DNA of 64,000 bases from assembly GCF_905397275.1 (NCBI RefSeq), contig NZ_CAJPUY010000007.1, positions 124,001 to 188,000 on the forward strand. The letters are read 5' to 3'. A program made the translations under genes and the position numbers. Below, piece by piece: positions 1-8,594 of this stretch. This stretch comes from Cupriavidus yeoncheonensis. GTDB lineage: Bacteria > Pseudomonadota > Gammaproteobacteria > Burkholderiales > Burkholderiaceae. The notes under the pieces were generated by a model that made no database searches, was not told the DNA's origin, and was given only the letters and a program-made list of their open reading frames with translations. Each line of letters starts with the position of its first letter. Position 1 is the first letter of the stretch.

Positions 1-270
1 ACGCTGGTGACGCAGACGCGCGCACTGTTTGGCGGTATCGTGCCCGATATCCCGCTGGCGCAACTGCAACCGTGGGCAGGACTGCGGCCCGCCACGCCGG
101 ATGGCCTGCCGATGGTCGGTCCATCGCGGCTGCGCGGGCTGTGGCTCAATCTCGGGCATGGCGCGCTGGGCTTCACGCTCGCCATGGGCAGTGCGGGACT
201 GCTGGCCGACCGGCTCGCCGGACGCAAGCCAGCCGTCAACGCAGAGGAATTCTCCGCCGCGCGCGCATAG
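1..270 (+). CDS. D-amino acid dehydrogenase-like FAD oxidoreductase, C-terminal fragment (5' end outside window)
   Basis: Frame 1 is open from the first base to TAG at 268-270, so only the last 89 residues of a longer protein are present. The end reads GLRPATPDGLPMVGPS and then LWLNLGHGALGFTLAMGSA. This is the C-terminal FAD-binding signature of the DadA/glycine oxidase family (DAO superfamily). It aligns almost residue for residue with the end of the complete dadA at 58977-60281 ([34 protein letters not shown]). The family oxidises amino acids or related amines with FAD, and the exact substrate cannot be read from this piece. An amino-acid binding protein follows 88 bp downstream on the same strand, which fits an amino-acid uptake and catabolism setting. 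Confidence 0.8.
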   Translation, partial: TLVTQTRALFGGIVPDIPLAQLQPWAGLRPATPDGLPMVGPSRLRGLWLNLGHGALGFTLAMGSAGLLADRLAGRKPAVNAEEFSAARA

Positions 271-358
271 CAGCACGGCAGCGCGGCAGGGTTTTGCAGT
301 ACGTGGTTTCGATGGAATGCCTCGATCAACAAGCACCCTCAAAAGAAGGAGCGCCAAC

Positions 359-1285
359 ATGAAGCAATCGCACACTAGCCGCAACCGGGTCCCCCTGCGC
401 CTGCTGGCAGCCACTGCCCTCAGCCTCGCCAGCACATTCGCCGCCACGACGGCCAGCGCCGCCGATGGCGACACGCTGCGCAAGGTCAAGGAGAGTGGGG
501 TGATCTCGCTCGGCTACCGCGAGTCGTCGATCCCGTTCTCGTACACCGACGGCAAGGAGGTGATGGGCTACTCGCACGAGATCCTGCTGCAGATCGTCGA
601 CAAGGTGAAGAGCGATCTCAAGATGCCGAACCTGCAGGTCAGGCTCACGCCGATCACCTCGCAGAACCGTATTCCGCTGGTGCAGAACGGCACCATCGAC
701 ATCGAGTGTGGCAGCACCACCAACAACCTCGAGCGGCAGAAGCAGGTGGCGTTCTCGAACAGCCTGTTCGTGTACGGCATCAAGATGCTGACCAGGAAGG
801 ACTCGGGCGTGAAGGAGTTCAGCGACCTGAAGGAGCGCAACGTGGTCACCACCGCCGGCACCACCGGCGAGCGCCTGCTGGTCAAGATGAACGGCGAGAA
901 GGCCATGAACATGAACCTGATCAGCACCAAGGATCATGGCCAGTCGTTCCTGATCCTCGAAAGCGGCCGTGCCGCAGCCTTCGTCATGGACGAGCCGCTG
1001 CTGTACGGCGAGCGCACCAAGGCCAAGAGCGCAGGCGACTGGGTAGTGGTGGGCGCGCCTTTGCAGACGGAGAACTACGCCTGCATGTTCCGCAAGGACG
1101 ACCCGTCGTTCAAGAAGCTGGCCGACGGCGTGGTGGCCGACCTGATGACCAGCGGCCGGGCCGAGAAGTTGTACAACAAGTGGTTCATGTCGCCGATCCC
1201 GCCGCGCGGCATCAACATGAACTATCCGCTGTCCGCCGACATGAAGGCGCTGTTCGCCGCGCCGAACGACAAGGCGTTCCAGTAG
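359..1285 (+). CDS. GltI-like glutamate/aspartate ABC transporter periplasmic binding protein
   Basis: A 308-residue extracellular solute-binding protein of family 3. The start at 359 is preceded by a strong GAAGGAG-type ribosome site (about 345-351) and opens with a Sec signal: charged MKQSHTSRNR, a hydrophobic stretch, then cleavage near ASAADG. The mature protein begins with LRKVKESGVISLGYRESSIPFSY pieces typical of GltI, which captures glutamate or aspartate in the periplasm. Family length is about 300 residues, so it looks complete. No cognate permease or ATPase follows: the next gene is a second, different binding protein. The oxidoreductase fragment upstream and this gene could share a transcript. 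Identification as GltI-type is fairly secure; the substrate is inferred from the family. Confidence 0.85.
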   Translation: MKQSHTSRNRVPLRLLAATALSLASTFAATTASAADGDTLRKVKESGVISLGYRESSIPFSYTDGKEVMGYSHEILLQIVDKVKSDLKMPNLQVRLTPITSQNRIPLVQNGTIDIECGSTTNNLERQKQVAFSNSLFVYGIKMLTRKDSGVKEFSDLKERNVVTTAGTTGERLLVKMNGEKAMNMNLISTKDHGQSFLILESGRAAAFVMDEPLLYGERTKAKSAGDWVVVGAPLQTENYACMFRKDDPSFKKLADGVVADLMTSGRAEKLYNKWFMSPIPPRGINMNYPLSADMKALFAAPNDKAFQ

Positions 1286-1466
1286 AGGCATTCCAGTCAA
1301 GGCGCCGGCGGGGCAGGCCGGCGGTTATATAGCCATGATGAATCGTTATTTCCGTATCGATAGCGGTTGCGGTAGCGTTGAGGCCGATATAGGCTCATAG
1401 CAGCACAACCGGCCGGCAGGTCCTTGCAAGAGACCGCCGGTCATTCCGCATCCCACTGGAGAACAT

Positions 1467-2279
1467 ATGCGATCGATTCGTCATGGCTGGCTCAAATCCC
1501 TGCTGGCTGCCTCGCTGATCGCCGGCACCGCTGGCCTGAGCGCCACCGCGGCCAGCGCCGCGGACCTGCTCGACAGCGTCAAGCAGGCCGGCGTGCTGAA
1601 GGTCGGCCTGGAGGGTACCTATCCGCCGTTCGGCTTCCGTGGCCCCAAGAACGAACTCGACGGCTTTGACGTGGATGTGGCGCGCGCCGTCGCCGCCAAG
1701 CTCGGCGTGAAGCCGGAATTCGTGACCACCGAGTGGAGCGGCATCATTGCCGGCCTGCAGGCGGGCAAGTTCGACGTGATCGTGAACCAGGTCTCGGTGA
1801 CGCCGCAGCGCAAGCAGGTGCTGGACTTCTCCACCCCGTACGTCTATTCCGCCGCCCAGCTCATCCAGCGCAAGGATGACAAGCGCGAGTTCAAGTCGCT
1901 CGAAGAACTGAAGGGCCACAAGCTCGGCGTGAGCCTGGGCAGCAACTACAACGATCTGGCCAAGTCGGTGCCGGGGATCGACGTCAAGACCTATCCCGGC
2001 GCGCCCGAATACCTGCGCGACCTGGCCGCGCAGCGCGTGGATGCCGCGCTCAACGACCGGCTGATGGTGAACTACCTGATCAAGACCGCCAACCTGCCGC
2101 TGCGCCCCGGCGCGGTGGTGCCGGGCGCCAATGCCGAAGTTGCCATTCCGTTCCGCAAGGACAACCCGAAGTTTGCCCAGGCCATCGACCACGCGCTGGA
2201 CGACCTGCGCAAGGACGGCACCCTGACCAAGCTGTCGGTGAAGTGGTTCGGCTCGGACGTGACCAAGCCCGGCAAGTAA
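1467..2279 (+). CDS. amino acid (cystine/polar type) ABC transporter substrate-binding protein
   Basis: A 270-residue family 3 solute-binding protein. It has a signal peptide (MRSIRHGWLKSLLAASLIAG..., cleavage near ASAADL). The mature start KQAGVLKVGLEGTYPPFGF and the following DGFDVDVARAVAAKLG are the usual N-terminal lobe of FliY/TcyJ- or ArtJ-like proteins. The start ATG at 1467 follows CTGGAGAAC. A permease gene follows after about 108 bp on the same strand, so the two probably form one importer, with an intercistronic hairpin (2302-2330) between them. The ATPase subunit is not in the window. Cystine is a plausible ligand by family resemblance, but arginine or other polar amino acids are equally compatible with what is visible. 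Confidence 0.85.
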   Translation: MRSIRHGWLKSLLAASLIAGTAGLSATAASAADLLDSVKQAGVLKVGLEGTYPPFGFRGPKNELDGFDVDVARAVAAKLGVKPEFVTTEWSGIIAGLQAGKFDVIVNQVSVTPQRKQVLDFSTPYVYSAAQLIQRKDDKREFKSLEELKGHKLGVSLGSNYNDLAKSVPGIDVKTYPGAPEYLRDLAAQRVDAALNDRLMVNYLIKTANLPLRPGAVVPGANAEVAIPFRKDNPKFAQAIDHALDDLRKDGTLTKLSVKWFGSDVTKPGK

Positions 2280-2301
2280 GCTGACCCTGCCATTGACCAG
2301 C

Positions 2302-2330
2302 ACCCCGCCCGGCCGGAGGCCGCGCGGGGT
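2302..2330 (+). promoter_or_regulatory. intercistronic hairpin between binding protein and permease
   Basis: The arms ACCCCGC (2302-2308) and GCGGGGT (2324-2330) are perfectly complementary, with an internal GGCC/GGCC pairing in the loop. Only TTT follows, so it is a poor full terminator. Such hairpins between a binding-protein gene and its permease commonly stabilise the upstream message and lower downstream expression. That role is inference here. Confidence 0.4.
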
Positions 2331-2387
2331 TTGCGCGCATCCCGGCAGGCCGGTTACGATTGGCGCGTCTCTTTCTGCCTCCCGCAA

Positions 2388-3047
2388 ATGTCCGCTCTCC
2401 AGCTCGTCTCCGAATCCATGCCCGTGCTGCTGCAGGGCACGCTGCTGACCATCAAGTTCGCGCTGTGGTCGATGGCCTTCGGGCTGGTGCTGGGCACGGT
2501 GGTGGCGCTGATGGGCATCAGCCACAGCGCCATCCTGAAGAGCATCGCGCGCGCATACGTCAGCATCATGCGGGGCACGCCGCTGCTGGTGCAGATCTTC
2601 GTCGTCTACTACGGCTTGCCCGGCATCGGTATCGCGCTGGAGCCGACGCCCGCCGGCGTGCTGACGCTGAGCCTCAATGTGGGGGCCTATCTTTCCGAGA
2701 GCATGCGTGGCGCGATTCTCGGCATTCAGCGCGGCCAGTGGCTGGCCGCGTACAGCCTTGGCCTGACGCCCGGGCAGACGCTGCGCTATGTGGTGGGCCC
2801 GCAGGCGCTGCGCCTGGCGGTGCCGAGTCTTTCCAACAGCCTGATCAGCCTGATCAAGGACACCTCGCTGGTTTCGGTGATTACCGTAACGGAGTTGCTG
2901 CGTACGGCTCAGGAAGTCATTGCGGCGACCTACCAGCCGCTGCCGCTCTATCTTGCCGTGGCGGTGATCTACTGGGTGCTGAGTACCGGGCTCTCCGGGC
3001 TCCAGCATATGTTGGAGCGCCGGCTTTCCTTGCCGGGCCGGCATTAG
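2388..3047 (+). CDS. amino acid ABC transporter permease (HisM/TcyL type)
   Basis: A polytopic inner-membrane permease of 219 residues starting at ATG 2388 (MSALQLVSESMPVLLQGTLL). The open frame extends to 2331, but the extra residues are unlike the family and lie in the intercistronic hairpin. The early segment LLQGTLLTIKFALWSMAFG is the signature start of polar amino-acid permeases. The EAA-like cytoplasmic loop that contacts the ATPase is seen at AYSLGLTPGQTLRYVVGPQA. About five membrane segments can be picked out. It most likely pairs with the binding protein at 1467-2279. No ATP-binding gene follows: the next gene is convergent, so the ATPase must be encoded elsewhere. Confidence 0.87.
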   Translation: MSALQLVSESMPVLLQGTLLTIKFALWSMAFGLVLGTVVALMGISHSAILKSIARAYVSIMRGTPLLVQIFVVYYGLPGIGIALEPTPAGVLTLSLNVGAYLSESMRGAILGIQRGQWLAAYSLGLTPGQTLRYVVGPQALRLAVPSLSNSLISLIKDTSLVSVITVTELLRTAQEVIAATYQPLPLYLAVAVIYWVLSTGLSGLQHMLERRLSLPGRH

Positions 3048-3061
3048 GAACTTGCTTTGCA

Positions 3062-3093
3062 AACAAAAAGGGCCAGCCCGTCCGGGCTGGCCC
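3062..3093 (-). terminator. Rho-independent terminator for the cyanophycin synthetase genes
   Basis: An 11-bp perfect stem (GGGCCAGCCCG at 3070-3080 with its complement at 3083-3093) and a 2-nt loop. Read on the minus strand it is followed by TTTTTGTTTG, making a strong terminator just past the cphA stop. On the plus strand there is no T-run, so it serves the permease gene less well. Confidence 0.85.
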
Positions 3094-3115
3094 CTGGTCC
3101 ATCCGGGATGCCTGC

Positions 3116-5686
3116 TTAACCCTGCGCGACGCGGCCGGCGATGTGGGCCAGCGCTTCGTCGACCTGGTCCACCAGGATCAGGCACAGGTCACCGGCCTGC
3201 AGCCGCGACAGCGACGTGTCGATGGCCAGGAACTCGCCCCGGATCTCGTCGATCGTGCTGGCGCGCGTGGCGCCCTGCAGGCCTTCGCGCAGCAGGGCGA
3301 GCACTTCGCCGTCCTCGCGGCCGCGCTGGCACTGGTCCTGGTACAGGATGACCTCGTCGAATACCCCGCCAAGGATCTGCGTCTGCTTGCGGATGTCTTC
3401 GTCGCGGCGGTCGCCGGCGCCGCTGATTACCACCATGCGGCGCTTGGCCGGCATGGTCTGCACGGCATTGCACAGCGCCTGGATGGCATCCGGGTTGTGG
3501 CCGTAGTCGGCAATCAGCGTGGCGCCCCTGTAGTCGAACACGTTGAAGCGGCCCGGGGCCGTCTGCGCGTCGTTGACGAAGGTCGCCAGGCCACGGCGGA
3601 TGATGGTCCAGTCGATGCCGAGCGCCCAGGCCGCGGCGATCGACGACATGGCGTTCTCCACCTGGAAGCCGATCGTGCCGTTGCGGGTCAGCGGGATCTC
3701 GGCCAGCGGGAAGCGCACCTCGTTGTCGCCTTCGGAGGCAACGATGTGGTCGCCGTCGACGAACACCACGCGCTTGCCCTGCGCGCGGTGCGTGGCCATG
3801 GCCGGCTGGCCCGGGTCATGCGCGAAGAACGTCACCGAGCCCGGGCAGGCATCGGCCATGCGCACCACCATCGGGTCCGCGGCGTTGAGCACGGCCATGC
3901 CATGCGGTGCCACGTTCTGCACGATCACGCTCTTGAGCACGGCCAGGTCTTCCACCGTGCTGATGAACGACAAGCCCAGGTGATCGCCTTCGCCGACGTT
4001 GGTCACCACGGCCACGTCGCAGCGGTCGAAGGCCAGGCCTTCGCGCAGCAGGCCGCCGCGCGCGGTCTCGAACACGGCGGCGTCCACGTCCGGGTGCAGC
4101 AGCACGTTGCGCGCGCTGCGCGGGCCGCTGCAGTCGCCGGTGTCGATGCGCTCGCCACGGATATAGACGCCATCGGTGCCGGTCATGCCCATGCGCAGGC
4201 CGCTGGTGGCCATGAGATGGGTGATCAGGCGGACCGTCGTGGTCTTGCCGTTGGTGCCCGACACCGCCACCACCGGAATGCGGCCATCGTCGCCGTCGGC
4301 GAACATGGTCGACACGATGGCTTCGCCAACCGCACGGCCCTTGCCGTACGAAGGCTGCAAGTGCATGCGCAGGCCCGGCGCGGCGTTGACTTCGACGACG
4401 CCGCCGGCCTGTTCCTCGAACGGCTTGAGCATGGTCTCGCACACGGCATCCACGCCGGCGATGTCGAGGCCGACCATCTGCGCGGCAGCCACGGCGCGCG
4501 CGGCGATGTCCGGGTGGACGTCGTCGGTCACGTCGGTGGCGCTGCCGCCGGTCGACAGGTTGGCGTTGTTGCGCAGTACCACGCGCGTGCCCTTGGGCGG
4601 CACGGATTCCGCCGTCAGGCCCTGCTTGGCCAGCACGGCCAGGGCAATGTCGTCAAAGCGGATCTTGGTGAGCGAAGTCGCATGGCCCTCGCCGCGGCGC
4701 GGGTCGCGGTTCACTTCCTCGACCAGCTGGCGCACGGTATGCGAGCCATCGCCGATCACCTGCGGCGGATCGCGGCGCGCGGCGGCGACGAGGTGCTTGC
4801 CGACCACCAGCAGGCGGAAGTCATGGCCGGGAATGTAGCGCTCGACGATCACGTCGGAGCTGATGTCCGAGGCCACTTCATAGGCCGTCATCACTTCCTC
4901 GCGCGTGCGGATGCGCACGGCCACGCCCTTGCCCTGGTTGCCGTCGCGCGGCTTCACCACCACGGGGGCGTCGATTTCCTGCGCGGCCTCCCACGCTTGC
5001 TCGGCGCTGCGCACCGAGCGGCCCAGCGGCACCGGCACGCCGGCGGCATGGAGCAGGCTCTTGGTCAGTTCCTTGTCCTGCGCGATCGATTCGGCCACGG
5101 CGCTGGTCGCGCTGGTTTCGGCGGCCTGGATGCGGCGCTGCTTGCTGCCCCAGCCAAACTGCACCATCGAACCCTGCGTCAGGCGGCGGTACGGAATGCC
5201 GCGCGCCACGGCAGCGTAGACGATGGAGCCCGTGCTGGGCCCGAGGCGCACGTCTTCGTCCAGTTCGCGCAGGCGGTGCAGCGCGTCGTCCAGGTCGAAC
5301 GGCGCGTCGTCGCGCGCGGCCACGCACAGCGCCTGGGCCAGATCGAACGCCAGGCGGCCGACTTCCTCCTCACTGTACTGCACGATCACCTGGTAGGTGC
5401 CGGGCTCGACGGTCTGCGCCGTGCGGCTGAATGTGACCGGGCAGCCGGCCGCGGCCTGCAGGCGCAGCGTGGCGCCTTCCAGCACATGCGCGAGCGACAG
5501 CTCGCCGGCGTCTTCGTCCGGATGCAGCGGCCCGATGTCGGGAAAGCGCGCGCGCAGGCGGTCTTCAAAGCCGGGCAGGGCGGCGACCATGTCCGACGGT
5601 TCCGGACAGGCCACGATCGCCTCGATGGCGGTGTGGCGGCACCACAGGTTCGGGCCGCGAAGGGCCCGGATGCGAGAGACTTCCAT
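3116..5686 (-). CDS. cphA: cyanophycin synthetase (CphA1 type)
   Basis: An 856-residue enzyme that builds the storage polymer multi-L-arginyl-poly-L-aspartate from Asp, Arg and ATP. Domain order as seen: an N-terminal domain opening MEVSRIRALRGPNLW; an ATP-grasp domain with the glycine-rich loop KPRDGNQGKGV at about residues 245-255 and the end motif VEVNAAPGLRMHL near 431-443; then a Mur-ligase-like domain with the P-loop GTNGKTTT at about 477-484 and the later ADYGHNPDAI. Length is normal for the family (about 870). The gene lies 30 bp downstream of a second, diverged synthetase in the same orientation, and a terminator follows its stop. Co-transcription is very likely. The polymer and pathway follow from the family; activity is not shown. 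Confidence 0.95.
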   Translation of the reverse strand: MEVSRIRALRGPNLWCRHTAIEAIVACPEPSDMVAALPGFEDRLRARFPDIGPLHPDEDAGELSLAHVLEGATLRLQAAAGCPVTFSRTAQTVEPGTYQVIVQYSEEEVGRLAFDLAQALCVAARDDAPFDLDDALHRLRELDEDVRLGPSTGSIVYAAVARGIPYRRLTQGSMVQFGWGSKQRRIQAAETSATSAVAESIAQDKELTKSLLHAAGVPVPLGRSVRSAEQAWEAAQEIDAPVVVKPRDGNQGKGVAVRIRTREEVMTAYEVASDISSDVIVERYIPGHDFRLLVVGKHLVAAARRDPPQVIGDGSHTVRQLVEEVNRDPRRGEGHATSLTKIRFDDIALAVLAKQGLTAESVPPKGTRVVLRNNANLSTGGSATDVTDDVHPDIAARAVAAAQMVGLDIAGVDAVCETMLKPFEEQAGGVVEVNAAPGLRMHLQPSYGKGRAVGEAIVSTMFADGDDGRIPVVAVSGTNGKTTTVRLITHLMATSGLRMGMTGTDGVYIRGERIDTGDCSGPRSARNVLLHPDVDAAVFETARGGLLREGLAFDRCDVAVVTNVGEGDHLGLSFISTVEDLAVLKSVIVQNVAPHGMAVLNAADPMVVRMADACPGSVTFFAHDPGQPAMATHRAQGKRVVFVDGDHIVASEGDNEVRFPLAEIPLTRNGTIGFQVENAMSSIAAAWALGIDWTIIRRGLATFVNDAQTAPGRFNVFDYRGATLIADYGHNPDAIQALCNAVQTMPAKRRMVVISGAGDRRDEDIRKQTQILGGVFDEVILYQDQCQRGREDGEVLALLREGLQGATRASTIDEIRGEFLAIDTSLSRLQAGDLCLILVDQVDEALAHIAGRVAQG

Positions 5687-5716
5687 AGATTCTGGTATCC
5701 GTTCTTCTTCGGGCCG

Positions 5717-8353
5717 TCAGGCGCGGCGCGGGGGCTGGCCCATCCACTGGTGCACGCGGTCGACGGTGGCGCCGGTGGCGCCTTCGTCGCACTGCAGGAC
5801 CAGCAGGTCGCCGGCCACCAGCTGGCCAAGCGCGGTCTCGATGGCGTCGCGGCGCGTGCCTTCGTCGATGATCTTGGTGACGCGGCGTCCTTCGTAGAGC
5901 CCCTGCTTGAGCAGGGCGCGGGCCTCGGTGTCAGGCAGCGCGCGCTTGACGCTATGGTCATCGCACAGGAACACGCGGTCGAAGGTGGCGCCCAGGACTT
6001 TGCCCTGGCGGACCATGTCTTCGTCGCGGCGCTGCACGCCAGCGCCATAGACGATCATGCGGCGTTCGGCCGGGAAGCGGTCCAGCGCGGCGGCCAGGGC
6101 CTCCAGCGCAGGGGCGTTGTGCGCATCATCCACCACCACGATGGCGCCGTTGCGCTCGAACAGCGTGAAGCGGCCCGGCACGTCGACCTGGCCTACGTCG
6201 AAGGTCACGATTCCCGCGCGGATCAGATCGTTGGAAATACCCAGCGCCCAACCCGTGGCGACTGCCGCCAGCACGTTTTCCACCTGGAACGAAACGCGGC
6301 CGGCATAGGTCACCGGAATGGCGGAGACATCGGTCAGCGGCGTTTCGAGGTTGCCAGTGGCCAGCACGACCTTGCCATCGCGCACGAACACGGCGCGCTT
6401 GCCGTTGGCACGATGCGCGACGATGGCCGGCAGTTCCGCGGACAGGCCAAAGAAGATCACGTCGCCGTCCGACAGCTCGGCCATTTCCACCACGCGTTCG
6501 TCGCGCGCGTTGAGCACGGCGGTGCCGTTCTTGAGTACCACGTCCACCTGGGTGCGCAGTACATTGAACATGCGGTCTTCGTCTTCGATGTAGTAGTCGC
6601 CCATGTGGTCGGGCGCATCGAAGTTGGTGACCACGCCGACCTGGCAGCGGTCATAGACCAGGCCTTCGGAAAGGATGGCGCCGCTGTCGTTCTCGAACAC
6701 GGCGGCTTCCACCGCGCGGTTCATCAGGATGCGGTGGCCGGCGTCCCAGTTGGCGCGGTCGCCGCCCTGCACCAGGCGACGGTCCAGGAACAGGCCGTCG
6801 CTGCAGGCGAGGCCGGTGTGCTTGCCCGACAGCTGCAGCAGGCGGGCGACCAGCTTGGCCACCACGGTCTTGCCGTTGGTGCCGGTAATGCCGACCACCG
6901 GGATGCGGCCGGGGTTGGTGTCGTCGGCCTCGGGGAAGAGGTGGTCGACGATGGCGCGGCCCACGGGGCGCGGCGTGCCTTCCGCCGGCTTGAGGTGCAT
7001 GAGCAGGCCAGGGCCTGCATTGACTTCCACGATGGCACCGCGTTGCTCGGCCAGCGGGCGCGAGATGTCCTCGGCCACCAGGTCCACGCCCGCGATATCC
7101 AGGCCGACCACGCGCGCGGCCAGCGCTGCATGCGCGGCCACGCTCGGGTGCACGCGGTCGGTGACGTCGAATGCCACGTTGCCGGTGCGCTGGATCAGCA
7201 CGGTCCGGCCTTCGGGCGGTACCGAGGTGCCATCCATGCCCTGGCGCTTGAGCTCCAGGCGCGCTGCCGAGTCCAGCCGGACGCGGTTCAGCGGATGGTC
7301 TTCGGTGCTGCCGCGGCGCGGGTCCGAATTGATCTGCAGTTCGATCAGTTCCTCGATCGTCGACTTGCCGTCGCCGACCACGCTGGCGGTCTCGCCCATC
7401 GCGGCGGCGACCATGCGGCCGCCCACCACCAGCAGGCGGTGTTCGTTGCCAGGGATGAAGCGCTCGACGATCACGCCGCTGCCTTCCTCAATGGCCACCG
7501 CGTAGGCGGTCTCGACTTCTTCGCGCGTCACCAGGTTGGTGAAGACGCCGCGGCCATGGTTGCCGTCGTACGGCTTGACCACCACCGGCACGCCGATGTC
7601 CTCGGCGGCTTCCCAGGCGTCTTCCGGCGACTCGACCATGCGGCCTTCCGGCACCGGCACGCCGCACGATTCCAGCAGGCTCTTGGTCAGGTCCTTGTCG
7701 CGCGAGATGCTTTCTGCGATGGCACTGGTGCGGTCGGTTTCGGCCGTCCAGATGCGGCGCTGGCGCGCGCCGTAGCCAAGCTGAACCAGGTTGCCGTCGG
7801 ACAGGCGGATGGACGGGATGTCGCGGTCATCGGCGGCATCGGCGATGCAGGCCGTGCTTGGGCCGAGGCAGTGCTCGTCGACCAGGCTGCGCAGGTTGTC
7901 GACGGCGGCGGGCACGTCGAACGGGCGGTCCTCGATCGCGGCCATCACTAGGTCGCGTGCCGCGAACAGCGCGGCGCGCGTGACTTCCTCATGCCAGGCG
8001 CGCACGATCACCTTGTAGACGCCGCGGATCGGGGTCTCGCGGGCCTTGCCGAAACCGCCGGGCATGCCGGCCAGGTTCTGCAGCTCAAGCGTCACGTGTT
8101 CGAGGATATGGCCCGGCCATGTGCCCTCCTTGAGGCGCTGCAGAAAGCCGCCGCGCTCGCCAATGCTGCAGCGATGCTCGATCAGCGTCGGCAACCACGT
8201 CGACAGCCGTTCGTAGAACCCCGGAATCGTGTTGGAGGGAAAATCCTCCAGCTCCCCGATATCGACCCACGCCTCCAGCACGGGCCGATATGTCCACATA
8301 TTCGGGCCGCGCAGCGACATGACATCGAAAATCTCAATGTCCTTCTTTTTCAT
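5717..8353 (-). CDS. cphA': second cyanophycin synthetase homologue (CphA')
   Basis: An 878-residue paralogue of the downstream cphA with the same three-domain layout. It has an N-terminal MSLRGPNMWTYRPVLE region, an ATP-grasp loop KPYDGNHGRGV at about 260-270, the motif VEVNAGPGLLMHLKP, and a Mur-ligase P-loop GTNGKTVV at about 491-498. The P-loop differs from the GTNGKTTT of the neighbour and the two proteins have clearly diverged, so this is an old duplication with possible division of labour. Start choice: ATG 8353 (MKKKDIEIFDVMSLRG) is preferred. An in-frame TTG at 8371 adds six residues, and neither has a strong ribosome site. It is the first gene of the two-gene operon. Two-synthetase loci are known in Cupriavidus and other proteobacteria. 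The individual role of each copy is unresolved from sequence. Confidence 0.92.
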   Translation of the reverse strand: MKKKDIEIFDVMSLRGPNMWTYRPVLEAWVDIGELEDFPSNTIPGFYERLSTWLPTLIEHRCSIGERGGFLQRLKEGTWPGHILEHVTLELQNLAGMPGGFGKARETPIRGVYKVIVRAWHEEVTRAALFAARDLVMAAIEDRPFDVPAAVDNLRSLVDEHCLGPSTACIADAADDRDIPSIRLSDGNLVQLGYGARQRRIWTAETDRTSAIAESISRDKDLTKSLLESCGVPVPEGRMVESPEDAWEAAEDIGVPVVVKPYDGNHGRGVFTNLVTREEVETAYAVAIEEGSGVIVERFIPGNEHRLLVVGGRMVAAAMGETASVVGDGKSTIEELIELQINSDPRRGSTEDHPLNRVRLDSAARLELKRQGMDGTSVPPEGRTVLIQRTGNVAFDVTDRVHPSVAAHAALAARVVGLDIAGVDLVAEDISRPLAEQRGAIVEVNAGPGLLMHLKPAEGTPRPVGRAIVDHLFPEADDTNPGRIPVVGITGTNGKTVVAKLVARLLQLSGKHTGLACSDGLFLDRRLVQGGDRANWDAGHRILMNRAVEAAVFENDSGAILSEGLVYDRCQVGVVTNFDAPDHMGDYYIEDEDRMFNVLRTQVDVVLKNGTAVLNARDERVVEMAELSDGDVIFFGLSAELPAIVAHRANGKRAVFVRDGKVVLATGNLETPLTDVSAIPVTYAGRVSFQVENVLAAVATGWALGISNDLIRAGIVTFDVGQVDVPGRFTLFERNGAIVVVDDAHNAPALEALAAALDRFPAERRMIVYGAGVQRRDEDMVRQGKVLGATFDRVFLCDDHSVKRALPDTEARALLKQGLYEGRRVTKIIDEGTRRDAIETALGQLVAGDLLVLQCDEGATGATVDRVHQWMGQPPRRA

Positions 8354-8594
8354 TGATTTAGCTTGAGGCAATGGGCGGAGACGCCCGAGAAATGGAAGCC
8401 TAACCTTTCAATAACGTTACAGCATACGTCAGGTTGACTTCTTTAGCTGACATCCGATTGTGCAATGCATCAGGAGCCCCGCTGGTTTGCGTTATGTATA
8501 CTTGCGGGCAAAATCGCGGGCCGCCAGTGTGTGGCCATTCTAAATTGTTTCAAGTTATGTCCGTTTCCGCTGGACGCTGCAAGGCGCGCCGACA
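8354..8594. promoter_or_regulatory. divergent promoter region between cphA' and the ABC/DUF1854 pair
   Basis: A 241-bp intergenic region noticeably more AT-rich than its flanks, between divergently transcribed cyanophycin-related genes. TATACT at 8497-8502 is a good -10 hexamer for the plus-strand gene, but no convincing -35 lies at the right distance. The stretch 8405-8460 (AATAACGTTACAGC onward) probably holds the minus-strand promoter. No clear operator palindrome was found. Shared divergent regulation of synthesis and the transporter pair is inference from layout. Confidence 0.5.

Noticed and set aside
2360-7951. Very long plus-strand open frame (1863 codons) across the cyanophycin locus
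   Set aside because: It lies opposite two clearly conserved synthetases in a GC-rich genome, where antisense frames stay open by codon bias. Composition is His/Ala/Arg/Gly-rich and no ribosome site or family motif is seen.
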